Source: Rhodospirillales bacterium (lineage in GTDB: Bacteria > Pseudomonadota > Alphaproteobacteria > Micavibrionales > UBA1664). From it: a DNA stretch of 64,000 nt. Made by a program: the position numbers and the translations under genes. Positions within the stretch are counted from its first letter, which is position 1, and each line of letters starts with the position of its first letter. The stretch lies in assembly GCA_023898805.1 (NCBI GenBank), contig CP060260.1:558001-622000 (forward strand). The letters run 5' to 3'. Positions 7,381-13,850 of this stretch are shown piece by piece. Under the pieces are notes generated by a model. It saw nothing but the letters and a program-made list of their open reading frames with translations, was not told the DNA's origin and did not search any database.

Positions 7381-8684
7381 GCGCCGAAAAAAAATCCGTC
7401 TACAAACCGAAATCCATCAGCGGCTTCCCCGAATGGCTGCCGGAATACCGCGCGGTCGAACAGCGATGGATGGACCATCTGCGCCGCGTGTTTGAATCCT
7501 ACGGCTATTGCTCCATCGAAACCCCCGCGGTCGAGGAGCTGGAGGTTCTGGCCGCAAAGGGCGAGGTCGACAAGGAAATCTACGTCCTTCAGCGTCTACA
7601 TGCCGACACCGAGGACAAGGGCGAGGCGCGACTCGCCCTGCATTTCGACCAGACGGTCCCCCTCGCCCGCTACGTCGCCCAGCATTTCGGCGACCTCGCC
7701 TTCCCCTTCAAACGCTATCAGATGCAAAAAGTCTGGCGCGGCGAACGCCCGCAACTGGGCCGTCTGCGCGAATTCTACCAATGCGACATCGACGTCATCG
7801 GCGTCGAAACCCTGCCCCTCGCCTTCGACGCGGAAATGCCTTCGGTGATGTACGAGGCGCTGCAGGGCCTGAACATCGGCCGCACGCAGATCCGCATTTC
7901 CAACCGCAAAATTCTTCTGGGCCTGATCGAGGCGCTGGGCATCGCCGACGCGATTACCGTGACCCGCATCGTCGACAAGCTGGAAAAGATCGGCGCGCCC
8001 GCGGTCGGCGGCATGCTGCGTCAGGAACTTTCACTGGACGAAAACGCCGTCGACGCGATCCTGCATCTGGCGCAGATACGCGGCACGGCGAACGCGCTTG
8101 GCAAAATCGACGCGCGAAACGCGCAGATGGAGGAAGGGCTGAAGGAACTCACCTTCGTGATGGAACAACTCGGCGGCATCGACGCCGTTGCCGACCTCTC
8201 CATCGTGCGCGGCCTCGATTATTACACCGGCACCGTGTACGAAACCGCGCTGCTCGACGTGCCGGAATTCACGGGCTCCGTCTGCTCCGGCGGCCGCTAT
8301 GACGATCTGGCCGGGTCGTACATCAACCGCCATTTGCCCGGCGTCGGCATTTCCATCGGCTTTACCCGCCTGTTCGACGTGCTCTCGCACTTCAAGCGCA
8401 TCCAGCCCGCGGGCAAATGCCCGACCCAGGTGCTGGTCGTCCTGCCGTCGGAAGAACGGCGCAAGGATGCCGCCGAAACCGCAAAAATCTTGCGCGCGCG
8501 CGGCATGAACGTGGAACTGTACCACGCCCCGCAAAACGTCCGTAAACAGATGGAATACGCGAATAAAAAAGGGATACCCTATGTCTGGTTCCCGCCCTTC
8601 GACGACGCGGGAAGACACGAGGTCAAGGACATGCGATCGGGCGGACAGGCTGATGCCGATCCAAAAATCTGGACTGCGGGATAA
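7377..8684 (+). CDS. hisS: Histidyl-tRNA synthetase
   Basis: 435-residue class II aminoacyl-tRNA synthetase charging tRNA-His. Class II motif 2 is FPFKRYQMQKVWRGERPQLGR and the motif 3 region is LPGVGISIGFTRLFDVL. The histidine-specific loop LDYYTGTVYE (about residue 280) is present, followed by a C-terminal anticodon-binding domain. The start overlaps the chpT stop (ATGA), so translation of the two is probably coupled. The sequence is of the divergent HisS type common in some alphaproteobacteria (KPKSISGFPEWLPEYR start). Confidence 0.95.
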   Translation: MSAEKKSVYKPKSISGFPEWLPEYRAVEQRWMDHLRRVFESYGYCSIETPAVEELEVLAAKGEVDKEIYVLQRLHADTEDKGEARLALHFDQTVPLARYVAQHFGDLAFPFKRYQMQKVWRGERPQLGRLREFYQCDIDVIGVETLPLAFDAEMPSVMYEALQGLNIGRTQIRISNRKILLGLIEALGIADAITVTRIVDKLEKIGAPAVGGMLRQELSLDENAVDAILHLAQIRGTANALGKIDARNAQMEEGLKELTFVMEQLGGIDAVADLSIVRGLDYYTGTVYETALLDVPEFTGSVCSGGRYDDLAGSYINRHLPGVGISIGFTRLFDVLSHFKRIQPAGKCPTQVLVVLPSEERRKDAAETAKILRARGMNVELYHAPQNVRKQMEYANKKGIPYVWFPPFDDAGRHEVKDMRSGGQADADPKIWTAG

Positions 8685-8752
8685 TCCGGTACAAGCTGGA
8701 ATTCGTCTGCTTTTGCCGCAAGGACGAGAAGAAAGTGCCCTGCCCTGCCATT

Positions 8753-8785
8753 GCAATGACGGAGCAATGACGGAGCAATGACGGA
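8753..8785. repeat. 11-bp exact tandem repeat, three copies
   Basis: GCAATGACGGA is repeated three times without gaps in the gap between the convergent hisS and the MarR-family gene. The rest of 8685-8791 holds no gene and no clear terminator hairpin that I can see. Confidence 0.85.
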
Positions 8786-8791
8786 AAAAAA

Positions 8792-9271
8792 TTAAAAATC
8801 CTCGTCAAGAGTATCAAGACCCGCGAAGGCCGACTGTGACGCCCAGAACCGTTCAAGCTGCTTGAGCGAAGCGTTGAGCAGATCCAGCTTCTCCTTGGAC
8901 AGATCCGTGGTGCGGATCAGCTCCTCGTGCTTCTGGTACATCTTGGTCAGCGCGGTATTGAGCTTGCGCCCCTTGTCCGACAAGCGCACGCGCACACTGC
9001 GTTTATCGTGTACCGATCGCTCCTGGACGATATACTCGTTCTCGACCATCTTCTTGACGTTGTACGACACGTTCGAGCCCATGTAATAACCGCGCAGCGT
9101 CAACTCGCCCACGGTCAGGTCGTCGTCGCCGATATTATAAAGGATCATCGCCTGAACGTTATTGATGTCTTGAATGCCAAGCCGGTCCAGCTCCGCCTTG
9201 ACCACGTCGAGGAACCGGCGGTGCAGGCGTTCGATCAGCTGAATGGAGTCGTGATAGGCGTTGCTGAGCAC
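8792..9271 (-). CDS. MarR-family winged-helix regulator, LdtR-like
   Basis: 159-residue regulator with MarR topology: dimerisation helices, a winged helix (LTVGELTLRGYYMGSNVSYN, about residues 52-71) and the wing SVHDKRSVRVRLSDKG. The GYYMGSNVSYNVKKMVENEY block closely resembles the LdtR group of alphaproteobacteria, which in Liberibacter and rhizobia controls L,D-transpeptidase and stress genes. C-terminal residues 110-159 form a coiled-coil-like dimer region. It lies 62 bp downstream of the CoA hydrolase gene on the same strand. The target genes are not in the window. Confidence 0.82.
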   Translation of the reverse strand: MLSNAYHDSIQLIERLHRRFLDVVKAELDRLGIQDINNVQAMILYNIGDDDLTVGELTLRGYYMGSNVSYNVKKMVENEYIVQERSVHDKRSVRVRLSDKGRKLNTALTKMYQKHEELIRTTDLSKEKLDLLNASLKQLERFWASQSAFAGLDTLDEDF

Positions 9272-9333
9272 GGGAAAACTCCGGGAAAATGGTTCAATCC
9301 ATAAAAGTATTCACGAATTGTCCTGATAAAAGG

Positions 9334-10392
9334 TTAACTCTCTGGATTCCCCAAGTAAAGGGCAACAAGTTTATCGTCGACCTGATCCAGCCGCGCGGGC
9401 GACCAGCGCGGGGCGCGGTCCTTGTCGATCACGGCGGCACGCACGCCTTCGGCGAAATCCGGCACGGTCAGAAAGCGAAGCGCAAGCGCCAGATCCCGCG
9501 CGATCACGGTTTCAAACGTCTCGCCCCGCGCCTTGCGAATATGTCCAAGCGCGATTTTGACGGCAAAGGGCGCGCGGGCCTCGATATCCATCGCGGTTTC
9601 AATGGCGAAATCGCCGCCCTCGGACCGCAGGGCGTCGACGATCGCCTCGACCCTGTCATGGGCAAAACAGCGGGCGATCATTTCTTCATGCCGGCGCAAA
9701 ATTCCGTCATCCGGCACGGGTTGCGCGGTTTGGTCCAGCGCCGCCGCCACCCCTTCACGCGCCGCCCCCTCACACACAAGCACCGCGCGAAAGCGGGGAA
9801 AATCGTCCATGGGTACATACGCATGCGCCAGCCCGATATGGATCATGTCCGCCGCCCCGACACTGTTGCCGGTCAGCGCCATATAGGTGCCAAGCTCGCC
9901 CGGCACGCGCGCAAGGTTGAAGACCGCACCGACATCGGGAAAGAAGCCGATTTTAACCTCCGGCATCGCGAACCGCGTCGCCTCGCACGCCACCAGATGT
10001 GACCCGTGCCCCGAAACGCCGTACCCGCCGCCCATGACGATTCCATTGAGGTACGATACAAAAGGCGCACGCTTATAAGCGTGGATTTTAGCGTTCAACC
10101 CGTATTCCCGCCGGAAGTAATCCGCCGGAATTTCCGGCCGCCCGGCGCGGATCGCCAGCGCCTGTGCCTTGATGTCCCCGCCCGCGCAAAAGGCGCGGCC
10201 AGCGCCGTCAAGCAGGATGGTCCGCCCTTCTGCCGTATCGATCGCCTGCCCGATCCCCGCCAGCATCCCGTCCGAAAGCGCGTTCAACTGCGCCGGGCGG
10301 TTCAGGCGGACATGGACAAGCCCGCCCTCTTCCTCTAGAACGAGGTCTTCATCCGAAAGAGGCTGTAATGAGTGTTCTGGCACCCCAGTCAT
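9334..10392 (-). CDS. 3-hydroxyisobutyryl-CoA hydrolase (crotonase superfamily)
   Basis: 352-residue crotonase-fold enzyme predicted to hydrolyse 3-hydroxyisobutyryl-CoA in valine degradation. The oxyanion-hole segments are RAFCAGGDIKA and NGIVMGGGYGVSGHGSH. MPEVKIGFFPDVGA carries the Glu and Asp typical of HIBYL-CoA hydrolases rather than hydratases. The extra C-terminal domain and the length match that family. The ATG at 10392 gives a 25-bp head-to-head overlap with hemB. It has no evident ribosome site, and a GTG at 10383 is an alternative. Confidence 0.85.
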   Translation of the reverse strand: MTGVPEHSLQPLSDEDLVLEEEGGLVHVRLNRPAQLNALSDGMLAGIGQAIDTAEGRTILLDGAGRAFCAGGDIKAQALAIRAGRPEIPADYFRREYGLNAKIHAYKRAPFVSYLNGIVMGGGYGVSGHGSHLVACEATRFAMPEVKIGFFPDVGAVFNLARVPGELGTYMALTGNSVGAADMIHIGLAHAYVPMDDFPRFRAVLVCEGAAREGVAAALDQTAQPVPDDGILRRHEEMIARCFAHDRVEAIVDALRSEGGDFAIETAMDIEARAPFAVKIALGHIRKARGETFETVIARDLALALRFLTVPDFAEGVRAAVIDKDRAPRWSPARLDQVDDKLVALYLGNPES

Positions 10393-11420
10393 GGCAAAAG
10401 ACTATATCCGAAAACGCCGATGGCAAAGCCGCGGCCCAAACCGCCTTTCCGCGCACGCGGATGCGCCGCACGCGGGTAAGCGAGGGGATGCGCCGTTTGG
10501 TGCGCGAAACCGCGCTTGAACCCCGGCACCTGATCCTGCCCCTGTTCGTCGAGGAAGGGCTGGACGAACGCACCCCCATCCGCTCGATGCCCGGCGTTTT
10601 CCGCGAGACCGAGGCCAGCGTGGGCGCGCTGGTCAGGGAAGCGCAGGCGCAAAACCTCGGCGCCATAATGCTGTTCGGCGTCAGCCGCCACAAGGACGCG
10701 ACAGGCTCCGATTCCATGCGCGCGGGCGGGCTGCTGGACCGCATGGTCCGCCGCGCCAAGGACGCCGCCCCTGAAATGGTGGTGATCCCCGATCTGTGCT
10801 TTTGCGAATACACCGACCACGGCCATTGCGGCCCGCTGGACGACAACGGCTATGTCATCAACGACGCAACCATCGAAAACATCGGGCGTCAGGCCGTGGT
10901 CGCGGCCCGCGCTGGCGCAGACATCGTGGCCCCGTCGGGCATGATGGACGGACAGGTCGGCGCGATCCGCGCTGCGCTCGACGCCGAAGGGTTCGACAAC
11001 CTGCCGATCATGGCCTATGCGGCGAAATACGCCTCCAGCTTCTACGGCCCGTTCCGCGAGGCGGCGGGATGCTCCCTCAACAAAGGCGACCGCAAGACCT
11101 ATCAGATGGACCCCGCCAACGGCGACGAGGCCCTGCGCGAAGTCGCCCTTGATATCGAGGAAGGCGCCGACATGGTGATGGTCAAACCCGGCCTGCCCTA
11201 TCTCGACATTCTCTGGCGCGTAAAGGACACGTTCAAAATGCCGACCTTCGCCTATAACATCTCGGGCGAATACGCGATGCTGCGCTTTGCCGCCGAGGCC
11301 GGGGCGCTGGATTACCAAAAGGCGATGATGGAAATGCTGATGTGCTTCCGCCGCGCCGGGGCCGACGGCATCCTGACCTACGCCGCCATCGACGCCGCGC
11401 GGGAGCTCAATAACCGCTGA
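10368..11420 (+). CDS. hemB: Delta-aminolevulinic acid dehydratase (porphobilinogen synthase)
   Basis: 350-residue enzyme condensing two 5-aminolevulinate molecules to porphobilinogen in haem synthesis. Active-site lysines are in YAAKYASSFYGPF and MVMVKPGLPYLD. The metal site CFCEYTDHGHCG keeps all three cysteines, so a catalytic zinc is expected rather than the Mg-only type. The N-terminal extension of about 28 residues before FPRTRMRRTRVSEG is poorly conserved in the family. AGAGG stands five bases before the ATG at 10368, supporting this start despite the overlap with the divergent gene. A strong terminator follows. Confidence 0.95.
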   Translation: MSVLAPQSWQKTISENADGKAAAQTAFPRTRMRRTRVSEGMRRLVRETALEPRHLILPLFVEEGLDERTPIRSMPGVFRETEASVGALVREAQAQNLGAIMLFGVSRHKDATGSDSMRAGGLLDRMVRRAKDAAPEMVVIPDLCFCEYTDHGHCGPLDDNGYVINDATIENIGRQAVVAARAGADIVAPSGMMDGQVGAIRAALDAEGFDNLPIMAYAAKYASSFYGPFREAAGCSLNKGDRKTYQMDPANGDEALREVALDIEEGADMVMVKPGLPYLDILWRVKDTFKMPTFAYNISGEYAMLRFAAEAGALDYQKAMMEMLMCFRRAGADGILTYAAIDAARELNNR

Positions 11421-11441
11421 ACACACCCCCTAATCTCTAGG

Positions 11442-11478
11442 GCTGGCGCGCATGGACCGCATGCGCGCCAGCTTTTTT
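11442..11478 (+). terminator. Intrinsic terminator of hemB
   Basis: Perfect 12-bp stem (GCTGGCGCGCAT / ATGCGCGCCAGC) with a 7-base loop followed by six T residues. Confidence 0.92.
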
Positions 11479-11501
11479 ATGTGCAATCCAAACAAATGCA
11501 A

Positions 11502-11517
11502 TTAACCCGTTATCAAC
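11502..11517 (+). promoter_or_regulatory. CtrA-box-like site upstream of the EAL gene (one mismatch)
   Basis: TTAA-CCCGTTA-TCAAC matches the CtrA consensus TTAA-N7-TTAAC except for one base in the second half. It lies 47 bp before the EAL protein start. It is weak evidence alone but agrees with two better sites in the window. Confidence 0.35.
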
Positions 11518-11563
11518 GCTTGTATGTTCCTCTAGAATAAGGAGAAAATTTTAATCGTCTTTT

Positions 11564-13207
11564 ATGAACCCACAGACTTCAGACATTAAGGATCAGCGCG
11601 ACCGCTTTCTGGCGTTCGCCTTCGCCGGCGCCGACCTGATGATCGAGGTCGATGCCGACGGCACCGTGCTTTACGCGCTTGGCGCGACCAAGGGCATGAC
11701 GGGTTCCGCCGATGGCACGCTGACGGGCCGCAAACTGGGCGATATCTTTGCGCCACGTGACCGCGGGCTGGTATCGACCCTGTGCGGACGCGCCAAACCG
11801 GGGCAGCGTTTCGGCCCCGTCCTTGTCAACCTCAACGACGAACACACATCCTTCCGCAAGGCGATGCTCTCGGGCCTTTCCATGCCCGACCGTCCGGGCC
11901 GCGTATTCCTGACCCTGTCAAAAGGCACGATCGCGCAAGTCGCCGAAAGCAAGGCCGAACGCGCATCGTCCGAAGCCGCGCTGATGGATGCGGAAAGCTT
12001 CGCCGCCGCCGCGCTTGATGTCATCGCCGCCTCCGACACGCTGGGCCAGTCCGTGGGCATGACCTTGGTCGATATGCCGCAGGTCGGCGACTTTAAAAAC
12101 CGCATCGGCGCCGAACGCTGGTCCACCTTCCGCGAGAGTGTTTCAATCATGCTGCGCTCCTACGCCGCCGACGGACGCACTGCCGGGACCATGGGCGACG
12201 GACGGTTCGGTGTGGTGCACGGCACGAACGTCACGGCCGATGCGATCCGCGCCGACATCGAATCCTTGGCCCTCGACAGCGATCCGGAAAACCGGGGCAC
12301 CGCCGCCGAAGCCAACGAAATCGACCTCGACAACGATACGCTTTCGGAACGCGAGCTGGCCAAGGCGCTGATGTACACGATCAACCAGTTTGAAAAGCAG
12401 GGCCAGGGCCTGACCCTGAATAATCTGCAAAAGGGCTTTGAATCCTTCCTTGAATCCAACGCCCAGAAAATCAGCGAATTCAAGACCATCATCAACCAAT
12501 CTCGCTTCGACCTCAAATTCCAGCCCATCGTCGATCTCGCCACCGGCGAGCCTGCGTATTACGAGGCACTGGTACGTTTCGATGGAAACAAATCGCCCTA
12601 CGATTCCATCGTGTTCTGCGAAGATGTTGGCCTTTCACCCGAACTTGATCTGGCGATCTGCGGCAAAATCATCAACTATCTGGTGTTCAATTCGAAGGGC
12701 AAAAAATTCAAGGTTTCGGTCAACCTTTCTGGCGTCTCGATCCAGAACCAGCGTTTCATCGACAAGCTGCGCAACAAGCTGGAACCGCATCTGAAATCAG
12801 ACATCCCTTCGCGCCTGATTTTTGAAATCACCGAAAGCAGCCAGATCACAGACCTAGACAAGGTCAACACCTTCGTCCGCGCCCTGCAGGACGATGGATT
12901 CAAGGTCAGCCTCGACGATTTCGGCGCGGGGGCCGCATCCTTCCAGTATCTGCACAAGATCCACGTCGACTCGGTCAAGATCGACGGCCAGTACATCACC
13001 AACATCCTGTCCTCGGACCGCGACCGCTCGATGATCTCGAACCTCGTGCGCATGTGTGCCGATCTAGACGTCAGCGTCGTCGCCGAACGTGTCGAAACCC
13101 GCGAACAGGCCGATGCGCTGCGGGCGATGAACGTCGCGCTGGGTCAGGGCTATTATTTCGCCAAACCGCTGGACGAACCGGATTACCAGACTAAACTGCG
13201 GGCATGA
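11564..13207 (+). CDS. PAS-like plus EAL domain cyclic-di-GMP phosphodiesterase
   Basis: 547-residue cytosolic protein predicted to hydrolyse c-di-GMP. The N-terminal ~110 residues resemble a PAS sensor (FAFAGADLMIEVDADGTVLYALGAT). A middle segment of about 200 residues is of unknown fold. The C-terminal EAL domain (about 310-547) keeps the metal and catalytic motifs: FQPIVDL, YEALVRF, SVNLSG, FEITES, LDDFGAGAASF, VKIDGQYI and AERVET. It therefore looks enzymatically intact, with no GGDEF domain. There is no good ribosome site close to the only in-frame ATG; AAGGAG lies about 19 bases upstream. The 3' end overlaps the deaminase gene by 4 bp. Confidence 0.88.
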   Translation: MNPQTSDIKDQRDRFLAFAFAGADLMIEVDADGTVLYALGATKGMTGSADGTLTGRKLGDIFAPRDRGLVSTLCGRAKPGQRFGPVLVNLNDEHTSFRKAMLSGLSMPDRPGRVFLTLSKGTIAQVAESKAERASSEAALMDAESFAAAALDVIAASDTLGQSVGMTLVDMPQVGDFKNRIGAERWSTFRESVSIMLRSYAADGRTAGTMGDGRFGVVHGTNVTADAIRADIESLALDSDPENRGTAAEANEIDLDNDTLSERELAKALMYTINQFEKQGQGLTLNNLQKGFESFLESNAQKISEFKTIINQSRFDLKFQPIVDLATGEPAYYEALVRFDGNKSPYDSIVFCEDVGLSPELDLAICGKIINYLVFNSKGKKFKVSVNLSGVSIQNQRFIDKLRNKLEPHLKSDIPSRLIFEITESSQITDLDKVNTFVRALQDDGFKVSLDDFGAGAASFQYLHKIHVDSVKIDGQYITNILSSDRDRSMISNLVRMCADLDVSVVAERVETREQADALRAMNVALGQGYYFAKPLDEPDYQTKLRA

Positions 13208-13668
13208 CCGATATCGACCTGATGCGTCTTGCGGCCGAACTCGGCCTGAAGGCGCCGCATACGGAAAACGAACTCGCGGTCGGCTGCGTCATCGCCGATC
13301 AGGCTGGAAACGTCGTCGCCACCGGATTTTCACGCGAAGACGGGATCGAGCAATCCCACGCCGAAGATATCGCCCTGCGCAAACTGTCCCCCGGCATCGA
13401 CCCCGCGAAACTTAAACTCTATTCCACCGTCGAACCCTGCGGCACGCGCCTCTCGGCCGGACCGACCTGCACAAGACGAATCATCGAAACCGGAATCCGC
13501 GCGGTGTATTACGCCATGCACGAACCCGATCACTTCGTACACCAGAACGGCATCGCCCAGATGCGCGACATAGGTATGTATGTCGAACATCTGTGTGATG
13601 ACATAATTTTCGCCGCCGTTGAAAAAGCGAATCCGCATATCGCATGGGCGCGCAAACGCGCATCTTGA
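13204..13668 (+). CDS. Zinc-dependent CMP/dCMP deaminase-family protein (RibD deaminase-like)
   Basis: 154-residue cytidine-deaminase-fold protein. The catalytic zinc site is SHAEDIALRKL (His ligand and proton-shuttling Glu) and STVEPCGTRLSAGPTC (two Cys ligands). The closest family is the deaminase domain of riboflavin biosynthesis protein RibD, but the reductase domain is absent and the residues between the cysteines differ. The substrate could be a pyrimidine or another aminated ring. It is translationally coupled to the EAL phosphodiesterase (ATGA overlap), an unusual pairing. Confidence 0.75.
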   Translation: MTDIDLMRLAAELGLKAPHTENELAVGCVIADQAGNVVATGFSREDGIEQSHAEDIALRKLSPGIDPAKLKLYSTVEPCGTRLSAGPTCTRRIIETGIRAVYYAMHEPDHFVHQNGIAQMRDIGMYVEHLCDDIIFAAVEKANPHIAWARKRAS

Positions 13669-13850
13669 CCGCGCTTCGCGCGCCTGCGCTTTTCCCTATT
13701 GTCGTTACTTTTTGCTAACGCAAGTTAACGTAAGCTGGAACATGCAAACACCCTTGGTTTTCGGGCGCGATTCTTGTTATGATTCCAACACGAAACGCAC
13801 CGTTTTATTTCAATAAATCAAGGCGCTAAACCGGCAGGGGCAAGAAAGCC

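Noticed and set aside
13712..13735. Possible CtrA box before cheA (CTAA-N6-TTAAC)
   Set aside because: The first half deviates and the spacing is six, not seven bases, so it falls short of the consensus.
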